Shown here one piece after another: positions 1 to 8,043 of a DNA stretch of 64,000 nt. The notes below the pieces were generated by a model, which saw nothing but the letters and a program-made list of their open reading frames with translations, was not told where the DNA came from and did not search any database. A program made the position numbers and the translations under genes. Source of the stretch: Pseudotabrizicola algicola (GTDB taxonomy: Bacteria > Pseudomonadota > Alphaproteobacteria > Rhodobacterales > Rhodobacteraceae); contig NZ_JAAIKE010000001.1 in assembly GCF_010915705.1 (NCBI RefSeq), forward strand, positions 558,001 through 622,000, read 5' to 3'. How positions within the stretch are numbered: the first letter of the stretch is position 1; every line of letters starts with the position of its first letter.

Positions 1-341
1 CCCCCGGCTGCACGCTCGAGGCGCAAGATTTCACCGCCCGTGCGGCAGAATTTGCCGCAGCAGGAACCACGGTCATCGGCGTCAGCAAGGACAGCGTGAA
101 GGCGCATGACAAGTTCTGCAAGAAGCACGGCCTTTCGGTCATTCTGGCCAGCGATGAAAATGGCCAGACCTGCGAGGACTACGGCGTCTGGGCCGAGAAG
201 AGCATGTATGGCAAAACCTACATGGGCGTGACCCGGGCCACGTTCCTGATTGACGGCAACGGAACGATTGCCCGCGTCTGGCCAAAGGTCAGCGTCAAGG
301 GCCATGCCGATGAAGTGCTGGCTGCGGCACAGGCACTGTGA
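1..341 (+). CDS. bcp: Thioredoxin-dependent peroxiredoxin, Bcp/PrxQ type (5' end cut by window edge)
   Basis: Reads in frame from base 3 with no start inside the window, so the N-terminal ~40 residues are missing. The peroxidatic cysteine motif PGCT is at the very edge; in this family that Cys reduces H2O2 and organic peroxides and is recycled by thioredoxin in the cytoplasm. E. coli Bcp has a resolving Cys five residues later (PGCTxxAC), whereas here the reading is PGCTLEAQDF, so that Cys is absent; two other Cys (in FCKKHG and TCEDYG) remain. The C-terminal wording GVTRATFLIDGNG followed by KVKGH-like sequence is typical. The stop overlaps the next ATG by one base, implying translational coupling to the ferritin-like gene. 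Confidence 0.93.
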   Translation, partial: PGCTLEAQDFTARAAEFAAAGTTVIGVSKDSVKAHDKFCKKHGLSVILASDENGQTCEDYGVWAEKSMYGKTYMGVTRATFLIDGNGTIARVWPKVSVKGHADEVLAAAQAL

Positions 342-1162
342 TGCTCAGCCTTGCCGAACGCGCGGTGCAGGTCCTGACCACCGCCGACGGGCGCGCGAAA
401 TGCGCCCTGTCGCGCGCCCATGCCGCCGATTGGAGGGCGGCGCGGGCCGCAGGCACTCCGCTGCCGGTCGGCAAGGCCACCCCGCCCGACGCGCCCGCGC
501 GCCCCGAACGGCCCGAATTGCTCGACCCGCGCGATGTCCCGCGCCGCCGCCCCGGATCGCCCGCAGGGCGGCTCGCGCTGCTGCATGCCGTCGCGCATAT
601 CGAACTCAACGCCGTTGATCTGCACTGGGACATCATCGCGCGCTTTACAGATCATCCGATGCCGCTCGGCTTTTATGATGACTGGGTGAAGGCGGCGGAT
701 GAGGAATCCAAGCACTTCAACCTCATGGCCGATTGCCTCGAGGCGCTGGGCAGCCATTACGGGGCAATGCCCGCCCATGCCGGCATGTGGCGTGCCGCCT
801 CCGACACCGCGGGCGATCTGCATGGCCGCCTTGCGGTGGTGCCGATGGTGCTGGAAGCGCGCGGGCTCGATGTAACTCCGGGCATGATCGACATTTTCCG
901 CAAGGCAGGCGAGGCAGGGCCCGTCGCCGCGCTCGAGGTGATCTATGCCGAAGAAGTGGCGCATGTCGCCTATGGCTCCAAATGGTTCAACTGGCTCTGC
1001 GGCCGTGATGGCACAGACCCGAAAGAGGTGTTCCACAGCTTGGTGCGCCGCTATTTCCACGGCAGCCTCAAGCCGCCGTTCAACGAGGAAAAGCGCGCCG
1101 ACGCGGGCCTGCCGCCCGATTTTTACTGGCCGCTGACCGAAGGCGCAGACACGGGCGCCTGA
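341..1162 (+). CDS. Ferritin-like domain protein (DUF455 family)
   Basis: 273 aa. An alpha-helical protein with carboxylate/histidine motifs expected of a ferritin-like diiron fold: HAVAHIELNAVDLHWD in the first third, DEESKHFNLM in the middle and EEVAHVAYGSKWF toward the C-terminus. DUF455 proteins have no firmly assigned reaction; some relatives are compared with tRNA-hydroxylating MiaE-type enzymes, but that is not shown here. A GTG lies one codon upstream of the ATG chosen. The TGATG overlap with bcp says the two are co-translated, which fits a role in peroxide or iron handling (inference). No signal peptide is seen, so it is probably cytoplasmic. Confidence 0.88.
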   Translation: MLSLAERAVQVLTTADGRAKCALSRAHAADWRAARAAGTPLPVGKATPPDAPARPERPELLDPRDVPRRRPGSPAGRLALLHAVAHIELNAVDLHWDIIARFTDHPMPLGFYDDWVKAADEESKHFNLMADCLEALGSHYGAMPAHAGMWRAASDTAGDLHGRLAVVPMVLEARGLDVTPGMIDIFRKAGEAGPVAALEVIYAEEVAHVAYGSKWFNWLCGRDGTDPKEVFHSLVRRYFHGSLKPPFNEEKRADAGLPPDFYWPLTEGADTGA

Positions 1163-1171
1163 CCGCAAAAA

Positions 1172-1208
1172 GAACAGGATCGGCGGGAACTCGCCGATTC
1201 CTCTGTTC
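1172..1208. terminator. Imperfect hairpin after the bcp-DUF455 pair
   Basis: GAACAG plus GATCGGCG pair with CGCCGAT and CTGTTC, separated by a short bulge, just after the DUF455 stop. There is no T-run, so a terminator role is only possible. Confidence 0.35.
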
Positions 1209-1244
1209 AATGGGCGGGTTCCGGGCAAGCTACGGTCAAATTTG

Positions 1245-1273
1245 TTGCGATAGTGTAAAGTCGCCTCTAATCA
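1245..1273 (+). promoter_or_regulatory. Putative sigma-70 promoter of the M23 peptidase-bactofilin pair
   Basis: TTGCGA, a 17-base spacer, then TAATCA, about 75 bases before the chosen GTG start. Found by eye in a gap with no other gene. Confidence 0.35.
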
Positions 1274-1347
1274 AAAGGGGCTTGATGCCCCCGCTTGGGG
1301 CGGCCTTGCATTCGCCCTTCCCGAAGGTCACGAACGGAACACCAACA

Positions 1348-2688
1348 GTGCTCACGCGACTAACCTATCGCATCAATCTTGGACTTGAGCGGTATTTCCC
1401 CGAACAACGTCTCTTTCTGAAATCCGACAGCGAAACCCGCTTCATCCGGCTGCGCCCGGCCACACAGGCCGTTGCGATTGCAGGCGGCACTGTGGTGCTC
1501 GGATGGACCATTCTGGCCACCGCCATCATCTTGATGGAATCGATCAGCGCCGGATCGGGCCGCGATCAGGCCATGCGCCAGCAGGTGCTCTACGAACAGC
1601 GCCTCAACGCCCTCAGCCAGGACCGCGACGCACGCGCGGACGAGGCGGCAGGCGCGCAGGAACGCTTCAACCTTGCGCTCGCGCAGGTGGCCGAGATGCA
1701 AAACCGCCTGCTTGCCTCGGAAGACCGCCGCCGCGAGCTGGAAACCGGGATCGACGTGATCCAGAACACGCTGCGCCGCACCATCAAGGAACGGGACGAG
1801 GCGCGCGCACAGGCCGAAGCCGCAGGCGTGATGGTGGTGGCCGAAAACGGCGTCAAGAAAACCGATGCCGGACGCGCCAAGGATGCAATGGCCACCGTCG
1901 ACATTCTGGCCGATGCCCTGTCCGCCACCGCGCAAGAGCGTGACCTGATGCAGGGGGCCGCCGCCAAATCCGCCGAAAGGGTCGAGGCCGTGCTGGCCGA
2001 GAAGAAGGCGCTGCAAACCCGCAACAACGAAATCTTTGCCAAGCTGGAAGAAGCGGTCAGCGTCTCGATGGAGCCGCTCGACAAGATGTTCCGCGCCGCC
2101 GGAATGTCACCGGACGAGCTGCTCTCGCAAGTGCGGCGCGGCTATTCCGGCCAGGGTGGCCCGCTCACCCCGCTGACGCTCTCGACCAAGGGGTCGGTGT
2201 CCAACCCGGATGAACAGCGCGCCAACGCGATCCTGCAAGGGCTGGACCGGATGAACCTGTATCGTCTGGCCGCGTTCAAGGCACCGTTTGCCATGCCGGT
2301 CAAAGGCAACTTCCGCTGGACCAGCGGCTTTGGCACCCGCAATGACCCCAAGGGCATGGGCCGCCGGATGCACGAAGGCACCGATATGGCTGGCGCCTAT
2401 GGCCTGCCGATCCTCTCCACCGCCGATGGCGTCGTGACCCATGCGGGCTGGTCCTCGGGCTATGGCCGTCTGGTCAAGATCCGCCACGAGTTCGGCATCG
2501 AGACGCGCTATGCTCACTTGTCTGCGATCCGCGTAAAGGTTGGCGATAGGGTATCGCGCGGCGAACAGATCGGTGATATGGGCAATTCGGGCAGGTCCAC
2601 CGGGACCCACCTCCATTACGAAATCCGCATCGGCGGCAGAGCCGTGAATCCGATGACCTTCATAAAGGCAGCGAACCATGTTTTCTAA
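1348..2688 (+). CDS. M23 (LytM) family metallopeptidase with coiled coil, bactofilin partner
   Basis: 446 aa from the GTG at 1348. The N-terminal segment (FPEQRLFLKSDSETRFIRLRP) is cytoplasmic, followed by one membrane helix at about residues 37-60, a long Glu/Ala/Arg-rich coiled coil (about 65-250) and a C-terminal peptidase domain. Zinc ligands are visible: H342 and D346 in HEGTD, and H421/H423 in HLHY. Such enzymes cut peptidoglycan cross-links in the periplasm. The next gene is a bactofilin overlapping by 11 bases; in other alphaproteobacteria such pairs (LmdC type) set local cell shape, the N-terminal tail binding the bactofilin polymer. ATG at 1285, with a close AAGGGG, is an alternative start that would add 21 residues of untypical sequence. 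Confidence 0.92.
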   Translation: MLTRLTYRINLGLERYFPEQRLFLKSDSETRFIRLRPATQAVAIAGGTVVLGWTILATAIILMESISAGSGRDQAMRQQVLYEQRLNALSQDRDARADEAAGAQERFNLALAQVAEMQNRLLASEDRRRELETGIDVIQNTLRRTIKERDEARAQAEAAGVMVVAENGVKKTDAGRAKDAMATVDILADALSATAQERDLMQGAAAKSAERVEAVLAEKKALQTRNNEIFAKLEEAVSVSMEPLDKMFRAAGMSPDELLSQVRRGYSGQGGPLTPLTLSTKGSVSNPDEQRANAILQGLDRMNLYRLAAFKAPFAMPVKGNFRWTSGFGTRNDPKGMGRRMHEGTDMAGAYGLPILSTADGVVTHAGWSSGYGRLVKIRHEFGIETRYAHLSAIRVKVGDRVSRGEQIGDMGNSGRSTGTHLHYEIRIGGRAVNPMTFIKAANHVF

Positions 2689-3211
2689 GAGCCGAATCAA
2701 TGAACCCGGGCCAAAGGCAGACGACAAGTCGAAGGCCCCCGAAACTCAGGTCTCAAAACCGAACATGGACTTCACGCCGTCTGCCCCCAAGGGCAAAGTT
2801 TCTGCATCTGTCCTGTCTTCCGACCTGACGATCGTGGGCAATCTGCGCACCACCGGCGACATCCAGGTTGAAGGCACAGTCGAGGGCGACATCCGCGCCC
2901 ATCTTCTGACCGTTGGCGAAAGCGCCACCATCCGCGGCGAGATTGTCGCCGACGACATCGTGGTCAATGGCCGCGTGATCGGCCGCGTCCGTGGCCTCAA
3001 GGTCCGTCTGACCGCCACCGCGCGTGTCGAGGGCGACATCATCCACAAAACCATCGCCATCGAGTCCGGCGCCCATTTCGAGGGCTCGGTGCAGCGTCAG
3101 GAAGACCCGCTGGCACAGGGCCGCATCTCTGCCCCTGCCCCGCAGGCGCAACTGGCCCCGCCGCTCGGCGCCAGCAGCACTCCGGCGCAAAAGCCCGGCG
3201 ACGGCGTCTGA
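2678..3211 (+). CDS. Bactofilin (DUF583 polymer-forming cytoskeletal protein)
   Basis: 177 aa. The central part (about residues 45-140) is a right-handed beta-helix of short repeats rich in Gly/Val/Ile (IQVEGTVEGDIRAHLLTVGE and following), flanked by disordered, Lys/Pro/Ala/Gln-rich tails, as in bactofilins. These proteins polymerise without nucleotide and recruit peptidoglycan enzymes to membrane sites. The ATG lies inside the end of the M23 peptidase gene, with an 11-base overlap, so the two products are probably made in a fixed ratio. No transmembrane helix; membrane contact would be through the short N-terminal tail. Confidence 0.93.
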   Translation: MFSKSRINEPGPKADDKSKAPETQVSKPNMDFTPSAPKGKVSASVLSSDLTIVGNLRTTGDIQVEGTVEGDIRAHLLTVGESATIRGEIVADDIVVNGRVIGRVRGLKVRLTATARVEGDIIHKTIAIESGAHFEGSVQRQEDPLAQGRISAPAPQAQLAPPLGASSTPAQKPGDGV

Positions 3212-3238
3212 TACCAAAAGGCCCCTGGCCCAAACCAC

Positions 3239-3264
3239 AAAGCGCGCCCGACCGGGCGCGCTTT
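3239..3264. terminator. Bidirectional terminator between bactofilin and DUF2189 genes
   Basis: Perfect 12-bp stem AAAGCGCGCCCG / CGGGCGCGCTTT with a 2-base loop and T-runs on both strands, placed between two convergent genes. Confidence 0.85.
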
Positions 3265-3278
3265 TGCGTTTGCAGGTC

Positions 3279-4076
3279 TCAGCCCGCCTCGAAGGCCAGC
3301 GCGCGGCGGTAGAGATGCCATGTCGCATGGCCCAGCACCGGCAACACCACGAAAAGCCCCAGAAAGCCCAAGGCCATCCCCGCAAACAGCATCCCCGCAA
3401 TCAGCAGGCCCCAGACCAGCATCGTTGCGGGATTGGTCGTCACCACGGAAAAACTGGTGATCATCGCCGTGATGAAATCCACCTCGCGGTCCAGCAGATA
3501 GGGCAGGCTCACCACGGTCAGGGCAAACAGCGTGCCGGCAAAGGCCGCCCCCACCGCCGTGCCGACCAGCAGCATCATCACGCCTTCCGGCGTCTGGAAC
3601 ACCGCAAAACTGCTGGTGATATTGGTCATCGTGGCATTGCCCAGAAAGACCGCAAAGATCATGTGGCCCAGAAAATTCCAGAACAGGAAGAACACCACCA
3701 CGACTGCCGCCATGGACGGAATCTGGCGGTCTTTCTGGCGGAAGATCACCCCCGCCACGCCCGCAAAATCCAGCCGCTCCCCCGCCTCCAGCCGCCGCGA
3801 TACCTCATAGAACCCGCAGGCGATGAACGGCCCCAGAATGGGAAATCCCGCCCCCGCGATGATGGTCCACCAGACCTGCCCCTTGGCCAGCAGCGCATAG
3901 GTGATAAGCCAGCCCGCCACCACATAGACTGCCGAAAACACCAACCCGTAAAGCGGGGCCGCCCGAAAATCGCGCCAGCCTGCCGCGAGTGCCGCCCGCA
4001 GGTCCGAAAGGTCCAGTTCCATGATGTCGGAGGCCGGATTGGCCCCCGGCTTTGTCGCAACCGCGTCGCTGTTCAT
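3279..4076 (-). CDS. DUF2189 family inner-membrane protein
   Basis: 265 aa from the ATG at 4076, which has a strong GGGAGGG ribosome site seven bases upstream; an ATG at 4100 has no such site. The protein has about six hydrophobic helices; the N-terminal wording LRAALAAGWRDFRAAPLYGL is diagnostic of DUF2189. Function is unknown. It is transcribed convergently with the bactofilin gene and shares its terminator. The gap to prfB upstream is 85 bases, so it may be read from its own promoter or by read-through. Confidence 0.85.
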   Translation of the reverse strand: MNSDAVATKPGANPASDIMELDLSDLRAALAAGWRDFRAAPLYGLVFSAVYVVAGWLITYALLAKGQVWWTIIAGAGFPILGPFIACGFYEVSRRLEAGERLDFAGVAGVIFRQKDRQIPSMAAVVVVFFLFWNFLGHMIFAVFLGNATMTNITSSFAVFQTPEGVMMLLVGTAVGAAFAGTLFALTVVSLPYLLDREVDFITAMITSFSVVTTNPATMLVWGLLIAGMLFAGMALGFLGLFVVLPVLGHATWHLYRRALAFEAG

Positions 4077-4161
4077 AAGCCCTCCCGTGCTTTGCCCCAA
4101 AGGCTAAGCGGAAAGGCCGCGCGGCTCAAACATGTATTTCAGGTGCAGCTTTCGGCAAAGC

Positions 4162-5286
4162 TCAGTCGGCGTTCGCCTCGGCGCGGCTCTTTCCGGCGAC
4201 ATCCATCGCCAGCGTGGCCGCCATGAACTGGTCCAGATCGCCATCGAGAACGCCGCCGGTGTCGCTGGTTTCCACCCCGGTGCGCAGATCCTTCACCATC
4301 TGATAGGGCTGCAACACATAGGAGCGGATCTGGTTGCCCCAGCCCGCCTCGCCCTTGTTGTCATAGGCGGCGTTGATCGCGGCGTTCCGCTTGTCCAACT
4401 CCATCTGATACAGCCGCGATTTCAGCGCATTCATCGCAATCTCGCGGTTCTGGTGCTGCGACTTCATCGAACTCGTCACAACGATTCCCGTGGGCAAGTG
4501 CGTGATCCGCACCGCCGAGTCGGTGGTGTTGACGTGCTGCCCGCCTGCACCCGAAGACCGATAGGTGTCGATGCGGATTTCATTGTCCGGCACCACGATC
4601 TCGATATTGTCGTCGATCACAGGGTAGACCCAGACCGAAGAAAACGACGTGTGCCGCCGCGCCGCCGAGTCATAGGGGGAAATCCGCACCAGACGATGCA
4701 CGCCCGATTCCGACTTCAGCCAGCCATAGGCGTTGTGCCCGGTGATCTTGTAGGACACCGACCGGATGCCCGCCTCTTCCCCGGCGGTTTCCGACTGCAT
4801 CTCGACCTTGTAGCCCTTTTTCTCGGCCCAACGCACATACATGCGCGCCAGCATGCTGGCCCAGTCGCAAGATTCCGTCCCACCCGCGCCCGCATTCACC
4901 TCGAGGAAGGTGTCGTTGCCATCGGCCTCGCCGTCCAGCAGCGCCTCAAGCTCCTTGTCGGCCGCAAGCTTGGTCAGATCGCGCAGCGCGCCCTCGGCCT
5001 CGGTCACGATCTCGGCGTCGCCTTCGGCCTCGCCCATCTCGATCAGTTCGACATTGTCGCGCAGGCCCCGCTCGATCAGTTCATAGGTGGAAATTGCCTC
5101 CATGAGCGCCTGACGTTCTTTCATCAGCTTCTGCGCCTTGGCAGGGTCGTTCCACAGATTGGGGTCCTCGATCATCGCGTTGAATTCTTCCAGCCGATGC
5201 GAGGCGGTTTCCCGGTCCATCCGCTGGCCAAGCAGCTTCAGCGATTTTTCGATAGCGGCGACATTGTTCTGCGTCTCGGCGCGCAT
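4162..5286 (-). CDS. prfB: Peptide chain release factor 2
   Basis: 374 aa, full length. Releases peptide at UGA and UAA. The GGQ loop ([19 protein letters not shown]), whose Gln is normally N5-methylated by PrmC (present at 53211-54041), is intact. The stop-recognition tripeptide is SPY (RISPYDSAARRHTSF) instead of the SPF of E. coli. The reading frame is open from the first ATG: there is no in-frame UGA near codon 25, so the programmed +1 frameshift that autoregulates many prfB genes is absent. It follows the PBP1A gene on the same strand, with a hairpin terminator between. Confidence 0.97.
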   Translation of the reverse strand: MRAETQNNVAAIEKSLKLLGQRMDRETASHRLEEFNAMIEDPNLWNDPAKAQKLMKERQALMEAISTYELIERGLRDNVELIEMGEAEGDAEIVTEAEGALRDLTKLAADKELEALLDGEADGNDTFLEVNAGAGGTESCDWASMLARMYVRWAEKKGYKVEMQSETAGEEAGIRSVSYKITGHNAYGWLKSESGVHRLVRISPYDSAARRHTSFSSVWVYPVIDDNIEIVVPDNEIRIDTYRSSGAGGQHVNTTDSAVRITHLPTGIVVTSSMKSQHQNREIAMNALKSRLYQMELDKRNAAINAAYDNKGEAGWGNQIRSYVLQPYQMVKDLRTGVETSDTGGVLDGDLDQFMAATLAMDVAGKSRAEANAD

Positions 5287-5325
5287 GGCTCTTCATCCTT
5301 CAGGCTGATGCCCGGCACATAGCGA

Positions 5326-5373
5326 AAAGGCTGCGGCCCGGCAAGGGCAGGCCCCCGCCCCGCCGCAGCCTTT
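5326..5373 (-). terminator. Rho-independent terminator after the PBP1A gene
   Basis: 11-bp stem (AAAGGCTGCGG with CCGCAGCCTTT) around a GC-rich loop. On the minus strand the second arm ends in CTTTT. It separates the amidase-PBP1A unit from prfB. Confidence 0.65.
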
Positions 5374-5381
5374 GGCAAGGG

Positions 5382-7970
5382 TTAATACAATCCGCCCGAA
5401 CTGAGCGTCCCGAAATCGGCCTTGGACGGCACCGACACCCGTTCGCCCGTGGCCGTGGTCACAGTGGCCGAGCTGCCGCGGTCGGTCTCGCCATAGGCGA
5501 ACAAGGGCAGGTTGCCCCCCATCTGGAAGCCGCCATCCACCATCGCGCCAAGGCCAAAGATCGGCTCCTCGCCCTCGCGGAAGTATTCGGCCACTACATT
5601 GTCGCCCGTCGCGCCATCGCCAAGCCGCGCGCCGCTGAAGCGGTCGATGTTGATGAAATAGCCCCCCGGCGGCACCTTGAACTTGGCCCCGCCGTATTTC
5701 TTGATCGCCGTGCGCATGAACTGTTCAAACACCGGCCCGCAGAACCCGCCGCCCGACGCGCCATTCATCGTGCGCGGCTGGTCATAGCCGATATAGCACC
5801 CCGCCACGATGTTCGACGTATAGCCGACGAACCACACGTCCTTGTTGTCATTGGTGGTGCCGGTCTTGCCCGCCACCGGCACCGGCAGGTTGATCCCGCG
5901 CGCCGTGCCGCGCTGCACCACACCCTCCATCATCGAGGTCAGCTGATAGGCGGTGATCGCATCCATCACCCGCTCGCGCTTCGATGTCACCCGCAGCGCC
6001 GCACCGGGGTTCAGGCTGGCAAGCTGGCAATCCTCGCAGGTCCGCTGGTCATGGCGATAGACCGTGCGGCCAAAGCGGTCCTGCACGCGGTCCACCAGCG
6101 TCGGCTCCACCCGCTCGCCGCCATTGGCAAACATCGCATAGGCCGCCACCATCTTGAACAGCGTGGTTTCCTGCGCGCCGAGCGAGTTTGCCAGAAACGC
6201 CGGCATCCGGTCATAGACGCCAAAACGCTCGGCATAGGCCGCCACCGTATCCATGCCGATTTCCTCGGCAATCCGCACCGTCATCAGGTTGCGCGACTGT
6301 TCGATCCCGGTGCGCAGCGTCGTCGGCCCGTAAAAGCGGTTCGACGCGTTCTTGGGCCGCCACAGACCCTGCGGCGTGTTCACCTCGATCGGAGCATCAA
6401 CGACGATCGTCGCCGGGGTAAAGCCCGAATCCAGAGCCGCTGCGTAAACAAAAGGCTTGAAGCTCGACCCCGGCTGCCGCGCCGCCTGCGTCGCGCGGTT
6501 GAATACCGAATCCTGATAGCTGAACCCGCCCTGCATTGCCAGAACGCGGCCCGTGAATACGTCCATTGCCATGAACCCGCCCTGCACCTCCGGCACCTGC
6601 CGCAGGGACCAGCGCACGAAGCTGCCGTCCTCGTCCTTGGTGATCGCGCGCACCAGCACCACATCGCCCACCGAGACCAGATCGCTCGCGCGCTGTGCCT
6701 GCGGTCCCAGCCGCCCGTTCTCTTGCCGCTTGCGCGCCCAGGTCACATCCTCGGCCGGAATGAAATGCCCGTCCTCGTCCTCGGGCTGGCCCTCGATCCC
6801 GATGCGGGCCGACCGCTCGCCCGTCTCCAGCACCACGGCGGGGAACCAGCCTTCCACATCGCGCGGCACCTCGACCTCGGCCAAGGCGGCGCGCCACGCC
6901 TCTTCCGAGGTCAGCTGATCCGCCGGAAGGGTCTTGCCGGTCCCGCGCCAGACGCCCTGCCCGCGGTCATAACGCTCCAGCCCCCGGCGCAGCGCCCGTG
7001 CGGCATCCTCCTGCAAATCTGGGTCCACCGTGGCGCGGATCGAGAGGCCACCGCCAAAGAACTCCTCCTCGCCGAAGGTGCCGGAAAGCTGGCGGCGGAT
7101 TTCATCGGTGAAGTAGTCGCGCGGCGGCAGCGCCTCGCGGAAGGCCGGAAAATCGCCGTTCTGCACAGACCGCAGCGGCATCTGGCGCTCGGCCTCATAG
7201 GTCGCCTCGCTGATATAGCCGTTCTGCCACATCTCGCGCAGCACATAGTTGCGCCGCTGCGTGACGCGCTCCTTGGCGCGCACGGGGTGGTACTGGCTCG
7301 GTGCCTGCGGCATTGCCGCCAGCATCGCCGCCTCATGCGGGGCCAGATCGGTCAACGGCTTGTTGAAATAGGTCTGCGCCGCCGCCGCCACGCCATAGCT
7401 GTTCTGGCCAAGGAAAATCTCGTTCATGTAAAGCTCAAGAATTTTGTCCTTGCTCAGCGTCTCTTCCAGACGGCTGGCAAGGATCAGTTCCTTGATCTTG
7501 CGCTCTCCGGTCTTGTCGCTTGACAGCAGAAAGTTCTTCATCACCTGCTGCGTGATCGTTGACGCCCCGCGCAGGTTTTCCCCCCGGCTGACAACCGCAT
7601 CCCGCAGCGCCGAGGCCATGCCGGTCACGTCATAACCGCTGTGGGTATAGAAGTTCTTGTCCTCGGCGCTGATGAAGGCCTGCTTCACCAGATCGGGAAT
7701 CTCCTCGATCGGCACGAACAGCCGCCGCTCCTTGGCGAATTCGTCGATGATCCGCCCCTCGCTGGAATAGATCCGGCTGATCGTGGGCGGCGTGTATTGC
7801 GCCAGACGCTCATGGCTCGGCAAGTCGCGGGAATACATATAGAAAATAGCCCCGACAGACAGCGCCGCAAACAGCACCCCCATCGTGACCATGGTGAATA
7901 TCCCACCGAAGAACGAGCCTATGAAACGGACCAACCGAAAACTCCTGTAGCTTGCCCGCGCCTTATACAT
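5382..7970 (-). CDS. mrcA: Penicillin-binding protein 1A (bifunctional transglycosylase/transpeptidase)
   Basis: 862 aa from ATG 7970 (MYKARASYRSFRLVRF). Polymerises glycan from lipid II and cross-links peptides in the periplasm. One membrane helix at about residues 15-45; transglycosylase domain with catalytic Glu about 103 in AEDKNFYTH; an inserted OB-like domain; transpeptidase with SxxK at about 502-505 (GSSFKPF), SRN at about 559-561 and KTGT (VAGKTGTTNDNKD). Length fits class A PBPs of alphaproteobacteria. An upstream start at 8072 would add 34 Arg/Cys-rich residues that look non-coding. It lies 73 bases after the amidase gene and probably shares its transcript, pairing wall synthesis with hydrolysis. 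Confidence 0.95.
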   Translation of the reverse strand: MYKARASYRSFRLVRFIGSFFGGIFTMVTMGVLFAALSVGAIFYMYSRDLPSHERLAQYTPPTISRIYSSEGRIIDEFAKERRLFVPIEEIPDLVKQAFISAEDKNFYTHSGYDVTGMASALRDAVVSRGENLRGASTITQQVMKNFLLSSDKTGERKIKELILASRLEETLSKDKILELYMNEIFLGQNSYGVAAAAQTYFNKPLTDLAPHEAAMLAAMPQAPSQYHPVRAKERVTQRRNYVLREMWQNGYISEATYEAERQMPLRSVQNGDFPAFREALPPRDYFTDEIRRQLSGTFGEEEFFGGGLSIRATVDPDLQEDAARALRRGLERYDRGQGVWRGTGKTLPADQLTSEEAWRAALAEVEVPRDVEGWFPAVVLETGERSARIGIEGQPEDEDGHFIPAEDVTWARKRQENGRLGPQAQRASDLVSVGDVVLVRAITKDEDGSFVRWSLRQVPEVQGGFMAMDVFTGRVLAMQGGFSYQDSVFNRATQAARQPGSSFKPFVYAAALDSGFTPATIVVDAPIEVNTPQGLWRPKNASNRFYGPTTLRTGIEQSRNLMTVRIAEEIGMDTVAAYAERFGVYDRMPAFLANSLGAQETTLFKMVAAYAMFANGGERVEPTLVDRVQDRFGRTVYRHDQRTCEDCQLASLNPGAALRVTSKRERVMDAITAYQLTSMMEGVVQRGTARGINLPVPVAGKTGTTNDNKDVWFVGYTSNIVAGCYIGYDQPRTMNGASGGGFCGPVFEQFMRTAIKKYGGAKFKVPPGGYFINIDRFSGARLGDGATGDNVVAEYFREGEEPIFGLGAMVDGGFQMGGNLPLFAYGETDRGSSATVTTATGERVSVPSKADFGTLSSGGLY

Positions 7971-8043
7971 GCCAAGGCCGCCCCGGTCAAAACGAACGCC
8001 CCGGCACGGGCGCCGCCTCGCGCAAACGTCACCTTGGCCGGGC

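Noticed and set aside
4132-5322. Long plus-strand open frame opposite prfB (and similar long antisense frames at 6051-7523, 25914-27842, 29922-31859, 46346-48346 and 56923-59562)
   Set aside because: GC-rich shadows of well-recognised genes; His/Arg/Pro-rich compositions, no family resemblance, no ribosome sites.
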